A DNA stretch of 49,491 nucleotides from Sphingobacteriia bacterium (GTDB lineage: Bacteria > Bacteroidota > Bacteroidia > Bacteroidales > TTA-H9). Within the stretch, counting starts at the first letter, position 1. Each line of letters starts with the position of its first letter. A program made the position numbers and the translations under genes. The stretch is taken from positions 1-49,491 of the forward strand of contig JAJTBW010000003.1 in NCBI GenBank assembly GCA_021286705.1. The letters run 5' to 3'. Positions 27,357 to 36,596 of the stretch are shown here, one piece after another. The notes beneath the pieces were generated by a model. The model was given only the letters and a program-made list of their open reading frames with translations. It searched no databases and was not told the DNA's origin.

Positions 27357-28673
27357 TTATAATACCTCAACAAATGAGAACATCTCTTTTAAAACCGAAT
27401 CTACCATTTCTATTGATGGATTAATATCAAAGATATAATCTGGCTTGAGATAGTACAGATTCTTTTCAGCTTTGAACAAAGCCTCACCTCCTCCGGTAAT
27501 ATTAAGCATTATCAGGTCATCGGCATGAATCTTCCCTCGAGCTACCTCATTCGATAATGATGCTACTGCAACAGCGGCTGCCGGATGAATGTCTATTCCT
27601 TCTACATCCTTAAATAATCGACCAGCACACCTACTCTCTTCGTTGGTTACTATTGAAACATCACCATCTGTATCTTTCAAAGCATCAAACAGACCACCTA
27701 CAATAGAATAAGGAGGCTTTCTATTCGATAGGACTTTAGCATCCATAATATTTACACAGTGACGTGCATGATCATCATCCATCGGTAATATATCCCTGCT
27801 ACTTGCCTTCCACGCATCGTATATAGGATGAAATGGACTATTCTGTGACACCATCAAATGCATCTTCTGCTTACCAAACCGACCATCGTCTATAAATCTC
27901 AAATTGGCTTCCCAAGCAGCTATTGCGCCGGTACCACTACCAACCGCCTGAAAGTAGTATTTCGGTATCGCCCCTATGGTTGTCACTGCCGATAAAACAG
28001 TGGTTCCCATTCCATCTCTTCGTGCTACATTCTTAGCACCTCCTTCGGCAATAAATCCGGGAAATGACACAATTATATTCGACAAATGTATCGCATCAAA
28101 ATAGTCACTACCACTTCGTGTACAAACCAATCTGACACACTCATCTAATTGATCATCAAACCATAAAGAATCAAGATTATCTTCCGGAACACATAACAAC
28201 AGTGGAATCTTATTATCTGAACAAACCTTGGCAAATGCTCTGGCTGTATTACCAGCAGAAGCAACAACCAAAACTTTTCCCAGACCATCTCCCATTCTAC
28301 CACAAACCGTATAGGCCTCTGTCTCTTTAAAACTACATGTACTCATTTGAGCCCCCTTCTCTGGCCAATATCCACTGAATGTAATCCAAAGATTTTTTAG
28401 ACCCAGAACTGATGAAAGCCCCTCACTTTTGTAAGTGACCGGTGCAGAAGAACCCTTCATACTTTTCAATACCGGCAGCCATGACCTATACTTAAACAAG
28501 CCTTCTTTATCAGATCCAATCACAAGTTGATCCTCTTTATATATCGCTCTGATTAAGCTGGCTCCTTCACCATCGGGTGGTTCTAATTGCCATCCTTTAT
28601 CGTCAAAGATTTTTCCGGTTTTAACGGACTTAAGTTTATATGGTATCGCTGGTAAATTGGTAACTTTTTCCAT
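27357..28673 (-). CDS. Cysteate synthase (threonine-synthase-like PLP enzyme)
   Basis: A 438-residue fold-type II PLP enzyme. It resembles threonine synthase but shows the cysteate-synthase version of the motifs: PLP lysine K116 in STCSFKETEAY (threonine synthase has SFKD), SAGNTARAF for the substrate carboxylate, and the PLP-phosphate loop AVGSGTGA. The known family reaction is O-phosphoserine plus sulfite to L-cysteate plus phosphate, first shown for coenzyme M synthesis in methanogens. In Bacteroidota the product plausibly feeds sulfonolipid (capnine) synthesis by condensation with a fatty acyl group; no acyltransferase lies nearby, so that is inference. It is single-gene, with a short leader. 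A threonine-synthase paralogue is the main alternative. Confidence 0.78.
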   Translation of the reverse strand: MEKVTNLPAIPYKLKSVKTGKIFDDKGWQLEPPDGEGASLIRAIYKEDQLVIGSDKEGLFKYRSWLPVLKSMKGSSAPVTYKSEGLSSVLGLKNLWITFSGYWPEKGAQMSTCSFKETEAYTVCGRMGDGLGKVLVVASAGNTARAFAKVCSDNKIPLLLCVPEDNLDSLWFDDQLDECVRLVCTRSGSDYFDAIHLSNIIVSFPGFIAEGGAKNVARRDGMGTTVLSAVTTIGAIPKYYFQAVGSGTGAIAAWEANLRFIDDGRFGKQKMHLMVSQNSPFHPIYDAWKASSRDILPMDDDHARHCVNIMDAKVLSNRKPPYSIVGGLFDALKDTDGDVSIVTNEESRCAGRLFKDVEGIDIHPAAAVAVASLSNEVARGKIHADDLIMLNITGGGEALFKAEKNLYYLKPDYIFDINPSIEMVDSVLKEMFSFVEVL

Positions 28674-28692
28674 TCGTTCAGATAATAAGGGT

Positions 28693-28700
28693 CAAATTTA
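28693..28700 (-). promoter_or_regulatory. -7 element of the cysteate synthase gene
   Basis: The minus strand reads TAAATTTG, an exact consensus match 20 bases before the start codon. A good -33 element is not visible. The rest of the 418-base gap to 29091 is AT-rich and I see no gene in it. Confidence 0.5.
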
Positions 28701-29091
28701 TCAAAGTCCGCTGAAATTCCCTAACCCCTTTTCTTAACTGCACAATCAAAAACTCGAAAACATGAAATATTTAATACTTTACACTCTTCTATCTTACCCT
28801 TTTTAACTCCAACGAAGCATCATCTATGTCTAAATATAACTCAGTTGAGATAGTTGAATAGGCTTTTGATCACAAATTATTCCCAAGAAACTTCAAAATC
28901 ACCATCAGATATATAGAACACTGATTCTTACTCTCTTTATCTACTTGACCAGCTCTCAGAACGTTAAAAAATCAAAAAAGACCATTTTTAAATCTAATAC
29001 TCTTATTCAGTCTACTGGAGAAATACTAACTTTATAAATATTTTTACAAAGACTCTCTTTTAAAAGAATAACTCAAAAACAAGACTTACCA

Positions 29092-30993
29092 ATGCAGAAC
29101 AGTTTTGAGAAGATCCCCATTTTGATCTTAGATAATCACATTCAGGCTGCTAACTGGATTGCTGAAACCGTTGCAGCACTAATAAAAGCAAAAAATGCAA
29201 AGGGAGAAAAGGCGGTAATTGGCCTGGCCACAGGATCAACACCGACCAATGTATATAAGGAACTCGTCAGAAAGCATAAGACAGAGGGGTTAAGTTTCAA
29301 AAATGTTATAACCTTTAACCTTGATGAGTATTATCCTATGGAGCCTCACAGACTGCAGAGTTATGTAAGATTCATGAAAGAACACCTCTTTAACCATATA
29401 GACATTGATCCAAAAAACATTCATATACCTGATGGCACCGTCAGGAAAGAAAGTATCTCAGAGTTCTGCAACAACTACGAGAATCTGATTGAAGAGGTTG
29501 GTGGAATAGACATTCAACTTCTTGGTATAGGCAGAAACGGACATATTGGATTCAATGAACCTGGATCTGACCGAAACTCTAAAACTCGACTTATCACGCT
29601 TGAACACTCTACGATAGCTGATGCTGCGTCAGACTTTTACGGTGAAGATGATGTTCCAAGGAGAGCAGTGACAATGGGAATCTCCACGATTTTAAAAGCC
29701 CGGCAAATCATTCTGATGGCCTTAGGTGAAGGGAAATCAAAGATCATCAGAGAGGCTGTAGAAGGCACTATCACTAATCATGTACCAGCTTCATTCCTTC
29801 AGAAACATGCTAATACGATCGTTCTGCTAGATAAAGCCTCAGCCAATGATCTTACCAGATCAAAAACACCTTGGCTAGCAGATAACTGCGATTGGGAAGA
29901 TGCAAGACTAATTCGGAAAGCAGTTGTTTGGCTTTGTCAGAAAACAAATAAGCCCATTCTCAAGCTCACTGATCAGGACTTTAACAGCAATGGGATGATT
30001 GATCTTTTAGCGCTAGAGGGTTCCTCAAACAAGATAAACATCAAAGTCTTTAACGACCTCCAAAGAACGATTACAGGGTGGCCAGGAGGCAAACCTAATG
30101 CAGATAACTCTAACAGACCTGAACGAGAACTCCCTTATCCAAAGAGAGTTCTAATATTCAGCCCTCATCCTGATGATGATGTGATCTCGATGGGTGGTAC
30201 ATTCTTACGCTTGGTAGAACAGAAACACGATGTTTATACTGCCTATCAGACTACTGGCTCAATAGCAGTGCATGATGATGATGTTTTGAGGCATCTTGAT
30301 TTTGTGCTGGATACTTCAGAAACGTTTGGGCTGGGTGATAACAAACAAGAGATAGTTTCACGAGAGATCCTAGAGGCTTTAACAAACAAAAAGCCTGGAG
30401 ATACAGACCCTGAAAACGTTCGTCAGATAAAAACCCTAATACGCAGAAGTGAAGCAAAAGCTGCCTGTCGCTATGCCGGTGTAAAGCCCGAAAATGTCTT
30501 CTTCCTTGATATGCCATTTTATGACACAGGAACAATTGTTAAGAAAGAACTGAGTCAGGCAGATATTCAAATAATCATTGACCTCTTAAGGAAAATAAAG
30601 CCCCATCAAATCTTTGCTGCAGGCGACCTATCTGACCCTCATGGCACCCATCGGGTTTGTCTTCAGGCAATCTTTAAGGCATTGGAAGAGGTAAAGCAGG
30701 AAGAGTGGACTAAGGATTGTTATGTTTGGTTATATCGAGGGGCATGGCAAGAGTGGGAGATTGCCGATATTGACATGGCTGTTCCAATTAGCCCGGATGA
30801 ATTACTTAGAAAAAGAAAGAGCATATTTAAACATCAATCACAGAAAGATAAAGCTCTCTTCCCGGGTATTGATGATCGGGAATTCTGGCAGCGTGCTGAA
30901 GAACGAAACCGCACAACCGCTAAACTATACGATCAACTCGGAATGGCCGAATACGAAGCTATTGAAGCGTTTGTTCGCTACTATTTCAAATAG
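29092..30993 (+). CDS. nagB: NagB-like deaminase fused to a PIG-L/LmbE deacetylase domain
   Basis: A 633-residue two-domain cytoplasmic protein. Residues 1-265 are a glucosamine-6-phosphate deaminase fold (phosphate loop GLATGSTPT at 44-52, LDEYY at 77-81, H151 and E156 in NGHIGFNEP). Residues 350-633 are a PIG-L/LmbE N-acetylglucosamine deacetylase domain with the zinc motif HPDDD (359-363, Glu replaced by Asp) and a later DPHGTHR histidine. Together they could deacetylate and then deaminate GlcNAc-6-phosphate. The Asp141 of E. coli NagB is Asn here (N149), so ring-opening catalysis may be altered. Similar long NagB-like proteins exist in Bacteroides. It has no operon partner; a terminator follows. 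Confidence 0.85.
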   Translation: MQNSFEKIPILILDNHIQAANWIAETVAALIKAKNAKGEKAVIGLATGSTPTNVYKELVRKHKTEGLSFKNVITFNLDEYYPMEPHRLQSYVRFMKEHLFNHIDIDPKNIHIPDGTVRKESISEFCNNYENLIEEVGGIDIQLLGIGRNGHIGFNEPGSDRNSKTRLITLEHSTIADAASDFYGEDDVPRRAVTMGISTILKARQIILMALGEGKSKIIREAVEGTITNHVPASFLQKHANTIVLLDKASANDLTRSKTPWLADNCDWEDARLIRKAVVWLCQKTNKPILKLTDQDFNSNGMIDLLALEGSSNKINIKVFNDLQRTITGWPGGKPNADNSNRPERELPYPKRVLIFSPHPDDDVISMGGTFLRLVEQKHDVYTAYQTTGSIAVHDDDVLRHLDFVLDTSETFGLGDNKQEIVSREILEALTNKKPGDTDPENVRQIKTLIRRSEAKAACRYAGVKPENVFFLDMPFYDTGTIVKKELSQADIQIIIDLLRKIKPHQIFAAGDLSDPHGTHRVCLQAIFKALEEVKQEEWTKDCYVWLYRGAWQEWEIADIDMAVPISPDELLRKRKSIFKHQSQKDKALFPGIDDREFWQRAEERNRTTAKLYDQLGMAEYEAIEAFVRYYFK

Positions 30994-31107
30994 TTTTTTC
31001 TAATCATATACACATTATTTTGGGGTTATCTTTTTCAGGTTTAATCCTTGAAACCTGACTTATACCAAGAGGTGACTCACAATAAATAAGATAGTTACCG
31101 ACTAAAA

Positions 31108-31139
31108 CGGGGCAAAGAAGTACCTTTGCCCCGTTTTTT
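31108..31139 (+). terminator. Terminator immediately before the TonB receptor gene
   Basis: ACGGGGCAAAG (31108-31118) pairs with CTTTGCCCCGT (31124-31134), followed by six T. It ends 12 bases before the receptor start codon. It most simply ends the nagB transcript. Confidence 0.88.
31121..31128 (+). promoter_or_regulatory. -7 element inside the terminator hairpin
   Basis: TACCTTTG, an exact TAnnTTTG match, occupies the loop and the 3' arm of the hairpin at 31108-31134. Transcription from it would start near 31135, giving a leader of about 17 bases. The -33 region is weak. Confidence 0.4.
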
Positions 31140-31151
31140 AATAATCAAATT

Positions 31152-33188
31152 ATGACAAACAAATTAGAAAATCTTAACAACACTTCCTCATCTTTCAAAA
31201 GATGGAGCAGAAAAGGATGGGCTATTTTTAACAGCCTTCACCGCAACGTAAAAATCGGAACATTAAGTCTTACATGCTTAATTATTACCCTTCCCGGTAA
31301 AACACAAAACAAACCAGACACCTCATCAATCAGTAAAACGATGCAGATGGACAGTGTGGTAATCAGTGCAAGACGCACACCGGCCATAAGCTCAAAGTTG
31401 ACCAGACCAGTCCAAATACTCTCAAAAGAGGAGATACACTCTTTGCCCGGTGCAACTATTAATGAAGTCCTCGAGTTTGTACCGGGCGTTGACATTAGAT
31501 CAAGAGGGGCATTTGGTACTCAGGCCGATGTCTCAATAAGGGGAGGATCATTTGACCAAACTATGGTATTGATCAATGGTATTAATTTCACTGACCCACA
31601 AACAGGGCATCATGCACTCAACCTGCCCATCGATCCACAAGCTATCGAGAGAATAGAGGTATTAAGTGGCCCCGCAGCCCGTGTCTTTGGAGCCAATGCT
31701 TATAACGGAGTTATCAATATCTTAACTAAACCAACAAAACAGGATAAACTATCCGTTGCTCTTGCCGCTGGTGACTTCAACTGGAAAAAAGCATCAGCGA
31801 CCTTGCACCTGGGGACATCCAAGTTCAGACACCTTTTCTCAGGAACATTTAATAACTCTGACGGATTCACTAAAAACACTGACTTTCAGACCTACTCTCT
31901 CTTCTATCAAAACCAGCTAACACTGAAAGATGCCTTTTTTGAACTCCAGGCTGGTTTCTCTGATAGACAATTCGGAGCAAACGCCTTCTACTCTCCTAAG
32001 TATCCTGACCAATGGGAAGAGACCAAAACAATTAACACTAGCATTAAAGGCATCTTTGGTAGTCTTATTCGCATCAAACCAAGCATCTATTGGAGAAGAA
32101 ATTACGACCATTTCGAACTGTTTCGTTATGAAGCAGCGTCATGGTATGCTGGACATAATAACCACAGAACCGACGTGATAGGCTCACAAATACAAGCCTC
32201 AAAAGAGTGGTGGGCTGGAACCACTACAGTAGCAGTAGATTATAGATACGAGTTCGTAATTAGCAATGTCCTAGGAACGCCTCTGGCTGAACCTGTTAAA
32301 GTGCCTGGAGAAGAGGGAAGTTTCTATACAAAGAGTGATTTTAGGGACTTATACAGTATCTCAGCGGAACATACCGTCGAAATTGGCAGATTTAATCTAT
32401 CTGCTGGCTTATTAGGACAATACATCCCTCGTATGCTTGATAAAATGCGATTTTATCCGGGTATAGACGCTGGTTACAAACTCTCTGACCATCTGTTCTT
32501 AAAGGCGGCATTTAATCGTACTCTTAGACTGCCAACCTTCACCGACCTATACTATACCAGTGCTACAAACATCTCAAACCCTGATTTAAAACCCGAAGAA
32601 GCATCTACATGGGAGGCTGGTGTTAAACTTAATCACCAAAAACTCAACATTGAAATCAATGGATTTCTTCGAGATGGCCAAAACATGATTGACTGGATTT
32701 ATCGTGAATCCGACCAGAAATGGTTGTCTGTAAACTATGGATCTGTTATTATCAAAGGAGTTGATGTAGTGGCTAACTATACCTTCACGACACCAGGTCA
32801 TGGAATAAAAATCGAACGGATTAGAGCAGGCTATACTTATCAAGATGCAAACAAAGATGAAGGCAAAGTGGTATCAAAATATATCCTTGATATCCTAAGA
32901 CATAAAGCCGATCTTTCAACAACACTCTCCTACCTCAACAGATATGAGCTAACGGCAAAAGTTAGTTACCAAGAGCGCACCGGTGAGTACATTGCCTACC
33001 CCACCGGCGAATTGGTTAAATGGAAAGGTCATCTCTTAGCCGACATTCATCTTCAGGCTCGAATATGGAAAACAAACATCTTTATAGAAGCGAGTAACCT
33101 ATTCGATACTAAGTATGTTGACCATGCTAATGTTCCTCAACCCGGTAGGTGGTTCAGATGTGGATTAACTTTTAACACAAACATTTAA
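31152..33188 (+). CDS. TonB-dependent outer-membrane receptor (BtuB/FecA-like)
   Basis: A 678-residue receptor without a carboxypeptidase-regulatory domain, so not SusC type. It has an unusually long N-terminus: a basic-aromatic stretch FKRWSRKGWAIFNSLHRNV (14-32) before the hydrophobic signal segment. The TonB box is near 67-73 (DSVVISA). The plug is about 80-195 with ADVSIRGGSFDQTMVLINGI and VFGANAYNGVINILTK. The barrel follows to residue 678. Size and lack of extra domains fit cobalamin, siderophore or small-ligand receptors, and similar N-termini occur, as I recall, in Bacteroides cobalamin receptors. No B12 riboswitch is visible upstream and there are no transport genes beside it, so the ligand is open. 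Confidence 0.85.
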   Translation: MTNKLENLNNTSSSFKRWSRKGWAIFNSLHRNVKIGTLSLTCLIITLPGKTQNKPDTSSISKTMQMDSVVISARRTPAISSKLTRPVQILSKEEIHSLPGATINEVLEFVPGVDIRSRGAFGTQADVSIRGGSFDQTMVLINGINFTDPQTGHHALNLPIDPQAIERIEVLSGPAARVFGANAYNGVINILTKPTKQDKLSVALAAGDFNWKKASATLHLGTSKFRHLFSGTFNNSDGFTKNTDFQTYSLFYQNQLTLKDAFFELQAGFSDRQFGANAFYSPKYPDQWEETKTINTSIKGIFGSLIRIKPSIYWRRNYDHFELFRYEAASWYAGHNNHRTDVIGSQIQASKEWWAGTTTVAVDYRYEFVISNVLGTPLAEPVKVPGEEGSFYTKSDFRDLYSISAEHTVEIGRFNLSAGLLGQYIPRMLDKMRFYPGIDAGYKLSDHLFLKAAFNRTLRLPTFTDLYYTSATNISNPDLKPEEASTWEAGVKLNHQKLNIEINGFLRDGQNMIDWIYRESDQKWLSVNYGSVIIKGVDVVANYTFTTPGHGIKIERIRAGYTYQDANKDEGKVVSKYILDILRHKADLSTTLSYLNRYELTAKVSYQERTGEYIAYPTGELVKWKGHLLADIHLQARIWKTNIFIEASNLFDTKYVDHANVPQPGRWFRCGLTFNTNI

Positions 33189-33239
33189 TTGCGTTAGGGT
33201 TTTTTTTACACTATGTCCTATAAATCCATCTAAAAGCAT

Positions 33240-33247
33240 TAAATTTG
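33240..33247 (+). promoter_or_regulatory. -7 element of gap
   Basis: TAAATTTG, an exact match 38 bases before the GAPDH start. The -33 element is not clear. Confidence 0.5.
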
Positions 33248-33285
33248 TACAATCAATTGAATTAGTAAACCTAATTATCAGTTTT

Positions 33286-34299
33286 ATGTCAAAAATTAAA
33301 GTTGGAATCAATGGCTTCGGCCGTATCGGAAGATTAACTTTCCGTGCATTGCTTAAGAAAGAGGAAGTAGAAGTTGTTGCTATCAACGACCTTACAAATC
33401 CAGCTACACTGGCTCATCTGTTAAAGTACGATTCAGTTCATGGCAGATTCCCCGGACAAGTAGCTATTGAGGATAACTATCTTATAGTAAACGGAACAAA
33501 GATTCGTATCTACGCTGAGAAAGATCCTGCAAATATTCCCTGGAAAGAACTTAATGTTGATGTTGTTGCTGAGTGTACTGGTGTATTCCGCAATCGTGAG
33601 AAGTTGCAGAAACACATTGATGCAGGTGCTCGCAGAGTCCTGTTGAGTGTACCGGCTGACAAGGCTGAAGATGTTGATATCACAATTGTTAAGGGTGTTA
33701 ATGATGATCAACTAAAACCCGAACACATCTTCGTTTCTAATGCTTCATGCACAACAAACTGTCTGGCTCCAGTTGCAAAGGTTCTTAATGACAATTTTGG
33801 TATTGTACGTGGTTTAATGAACACCATTCACTCATATACAAATGACCAGATCATATTAGATGCTCCTCATAAGGATCTTCGTCGTGCCCGCGCTGCTGCA
33901 ATGAGTATCATCCCAACCAGCACCGGTGCTGCAAAGGCAGTTGGTCTCGTTATTCCTGAGCTGAAAGGAAAACTTGATGGCTTCGCAATGCGTGTTCCTA
34001 CTCCTGATGGATCAACCGTTGACCTGACTGTTGAGTTAGCAAAATCAGTTACTAAGGAAGAGATCAATGCTGCAATGAAGGCTGCTGCTGATGGTAAGAT
34101 GAACGGTGTTCTTGAGTATTGCATTGATCCAATCGTTAGCTCTGATATCGTTGGAACAACCGCTTCAAGTATTTTTGATAGCCTGCTAACTCAGGTTAGC
34201 GGTGGTAACTTCGTTAAGATTGTTAGCTGGTATGACAACGAGAATGGCTATTCAAACCGTATGGCTGACATGCTCGTGCTTATGTCAAAACAGAAGTAA
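33286..34299 (+). CDS. gap: Glyceraldehyde-3-phosphate dehydrogenase
   Basis: A 337-residue type I NAD-dependent GAPDH of glycolysis/gluconeogenesis. The Rossmann domain begins VGINGFGRIGR (6-16). Asp35 in the VAINDLT segment suggests NAD preference. The catalytic Cys is C155 in SNASCTTNCLAP. The C-terminal SWYDNENGYSNR segment is typical. Codons appear biased towards a highly expressed set (many GCT, CGT and GTT), unlike its neighbours. It is monocistronic: its own -7 element upstream and a strong terminator downstream. Confidence 0.98.
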   Translation: MSKIKVGINGFGRIGRLTFRALLKKEEVEVVAINDLTNPATLAHLLKYDSVHGRFPGQVAIEDNYLIVNGTKIRIYAEKDPANIPWKELNVDVVAECTGVFRNREKLQKHIDAGARRVLLSVPADKAEDVDITIVKGVNDDQLKPEHIFVSNASCTTNCLAPVAKVLNDNFGIVRGLMNTIHSYTNDQIILDAPHKDLRRARAAAMSIIPTSTGAAKAVGLVIPELKGKLDGFAMRVPTPDGSTVDLTVELAKSVTKEEINAAMKAAADGKMNGVLEYCIDPIVSSDIVGTTASSIFDSLLTQVSGGNFVKIVSWYDNENGYSNRMADMLVLMSKQK

Positions 34300-34351
34300 T
34301 CTCTAGCATTCAAAACTCAGGTGATTTTTTTTTAAATCATCCTCGAGTGTT

Positions 34352-34387
34352 AAAAAAAGAGCCGACTAACAATCGGCTCTTTTTTTA
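34352..34387. terminator. Bidirectional terminator after gap
   Basis: AAAGAGCCGA (ending at 34364) pairs with TCGGCTCTTT (from 34373), with A- and T-runs on the two sides, so it can end transcripts from gap and from the convergent GH127-like gene. Nothing else is seen up to 34581. Confidence 0.9.
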
Positions 34388-34581
34388 TCCCATGTAAATC
34401 ATTTTTAAATGCCTCTTCCCGGGTTGAAAACTATTAAAATCGTTTTTAGACCGTTTTCCTTCTTTTTCCAGCCTGTTCGCTATACTCAATCCAGTTATTG
34501 AATAACATCTTATCATCTACCCTATCAGATAGGTCTAATTCAGGAATGGTCAATCAGGAGCATTTTATTATCAAAATCCAA

Positions 34582-36537
34582 CTAGTTAGTTTTAACACTC
34601 TCCAACTTAAAAGAGGCTTGTCGGAGAATCGTTTTCCCAATAGGAATCAAATTAACCTCTTCAATTTCCTGATTGTCATGATTTCTCAACTTGGCTATAA
34701 TCATCCCATCTTTAAACATAGCGTTATGATTAGCATAGTAATCATATTGTCTTAGATCTTTCGCCTTATATCCAAAGTCTTTGAAATCGTGGGTGTAAAC
34801 CCTACCGATAGATTCAATAGCCTCTATAGGAAAAGCGTACAGAAGAGCTCCATATCTAAAGTACTTCTCCTGATTGCTATCTTCAACAACTCTGACTTCC
34901 GTTTTAAACTCCAACTCAATGACACTATCTGATACGGAATTGTAATTAAAAATGAGAAATCCCTCTTCTGTTTTAAAAGGTTTATTTGATTCAACAGATG
35001 TAGCCCACTGGGGTCTCCTGATTTTAAGTTTAAAGCTATACTCAGATTCAGATTTAATTTTAAATACAACCCGATTACTGTATGGATACTCTGTACTCTC
35101 CTCAATCCAGACAGGATGACCGTTAATTAAGGAAGTAACATTGCAAGGTGCAATAACAGGGGCAACAAAAGTATCCTCACCCTCCTTAAGCCAGCAGGTT
35201 TGTATAAAATAAGGGGTAATTCTACCAGCATTAGGCACACAACATACGGCAACATCCTGATGAACAGAAGAGTATTTATATCTAGTCTGTGTGTGTTTCC
35301 CCTCTTTCAAACCGTTTTTACTTCCTTCCATTTCAAAGGAGTTATCAGTTTTAAGATAGGCTATACACGAATGATCAGGATTACGACTGCCTTGGGCTGC
35401 ATTAAAAAATATATTCTCAATATCGTTGGCTACCATTAGATCACCACTTTTCTGAAGCAATACAGAATAACTATCCATCAATTCATGAATAGAACAATAT
35501 TCATAACCCGTCATTGTAGCATCAGCTTTTCTACCGGCAATCCATTCATCCCCTATTGGACCACCCGATTGGGTAGTGCATGATCGGATTCGTGAAAGAT
35601 AGATATCCAGGGCCTGTATGAGGTCATGACGACCTGTGGCATAAGCGGAGACAATCAATGGTCGAAGATGTTCATAAGTATGAACACCGTGCGATTGAAG
35701 CTTAAAATCCTTATCTAGAATATTTAGGAGTTGGGCATCTTTCTCTGATGAGAAATTCCTTGAGAAGTTATCATATAGAAAAGCGGCATAGACTGGATAA
35801 CGTCGATCTCCTGTAATCTGATATAGTCTATCAAGGATATCCGTAAATGTAAGTCCGTGAGCTACACCCCCTGCGAAATCTGTCCCAGCAAAAAAAGGGT
35901 TTGAACTATTGAGTGGATAATTGGTCATTACATTCTCAACCGCCATAATAATTGAGATTAACAAAGCCGAATCATTGCAATAGTCGTAATAGGCAAGTAA
36001 TCCTCTAAGAAGAGTACTTTTAGCCCACAGTTCACCATTTTCAGAGACGAATTTATAACGAAGCTCATCATCGTAGATACCAAGATAACCATCCTCATCT
36101 TGCGTCTTTAAAACCCCATTTATATAACTTTTTATCTTTTCAAGAGCCTGATGATCATCAAGTAAAATAGCATTTCTGATAAAACCATCCCACCAGTTTG
36201 ACTGCGTTTCAGAGTTCCACCACTTGTACTGCTCATCGCCTGCAGCATCACCCGCTTTAAGATTTCCCAGATCCTTTGCCTTACTATGCTTCTTTAACCT
36301 ACCAGACCCATAAATTGAGTCATTCATCAACGTTGGTACTAACCGATCAAGATTTCCTACAAAACCTTCCATATCACACTTCATTTGGTTTCTAAGCCAT
36401 CCAGACGGCTTGATGGATCCAACGGGAAGCCGTGAATACTTTTCGTGCAATGGCATCATTTGTCCTTGAGTCATATCCGCAATTATTACCAATAAAAAGA
36501 AAACTGAATACTTAATAAAACTAGCCATATCATTCAT
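34582..36537 (-). CDS. GH127-like (DUF1680) beta-L-arabinofuranosidase family protein
   Basis: A 651-residue exported glycoside hydrolase candidate. Signal peptide 1-25. An (alpha/alpha)6 barrel follows from about 35 (LPVGSIKPSGWLRNQM), then C-terminal beta-sandwiches. The GH127 zinc-cysteine site is present: E346-Y-C348 in TGYEYCSIHE and C432-C433 in VAVCCVPNAG. In HypBA1 the matching Glu338, Cys340, Cys417 and Cys418 bind zinc and one Cys is the nucleophile. Sister families (GH146 and other DUF1680 proteins) share this site, so the sugar is not certain. It lies beside a GH92 remnant and a divergent AraC regulator, suggesting the residue of a former polysaccharide-degradation cluster. Confidence 0.82.
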   Translation of the reverse strand: MNDMASFIKYSVFFLLVIIADMTQGQMMPLHEKYSRLPVGSIKPSGWLRNQMKCDMEGFVGNLDRLVPTLMNDSIYGSGRLKKHSKAKDLGNLKAGDAAGDEQYKWWNSETQSNWWDGFIRNAILLDDHQALEKIKSYINGVLKTQDEDGYLGIYDDELRYKFVSENGELWAKSTLLRGLLAYYDYCNDSALLISIIMAVENVMTNYPLNSSNPFFAGTDFAGGVAHGLTFTDILDRLYQITGDRRYPVYAAFLYDNFSRNFSSEKDAQLLNILDKDFKLQSHGVHTYEHLRPLIVSAYATGRHDLIQALDIYLSRIRSCTTQSGGPIGDEWIAGRKADATMTGYEYCSIHELMDSYSVLLQKSGDLMVANDIENIFFNAAQGSRNPDHSCIAYLKTDNSFEMEGSKNGLKEGKHTQTRYKYSSVHQDVAVCCVPNAGRITPYFIQTCWLKEGEDTFVAPVIAPCNVTSLINGHPVWIEESTEYPYSNRVVFKIKSESEYSFKLKIRRPQWATSVESNKPFKTEEGFLIFNYNSVSDSVIELEFKTEVRVVEDSNQEKYFRYGALLYAFPIEAIESIGRVYTHDFKDFGYKAKDLRQYDYYANHNAMFKDGMIIAKLRNHDNQEIEEVNLIPIGKTILRQASFKLESVKTN

Positions 36538-36596
36538 TATCTAATTCATTTTTAATTAGTAAACAACTAACATATTTCATAACACCTTTACTGATA

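Noticed and set aside
31015..31107. Possible TPP or cobalamin riboswitch before the TonB receptor
   Set aside because: There is a CAGGTTT/AAACCTG hairpin and a terminator, but no conserved riboswitch core or B12 box; the terminator most simply ends nagB.
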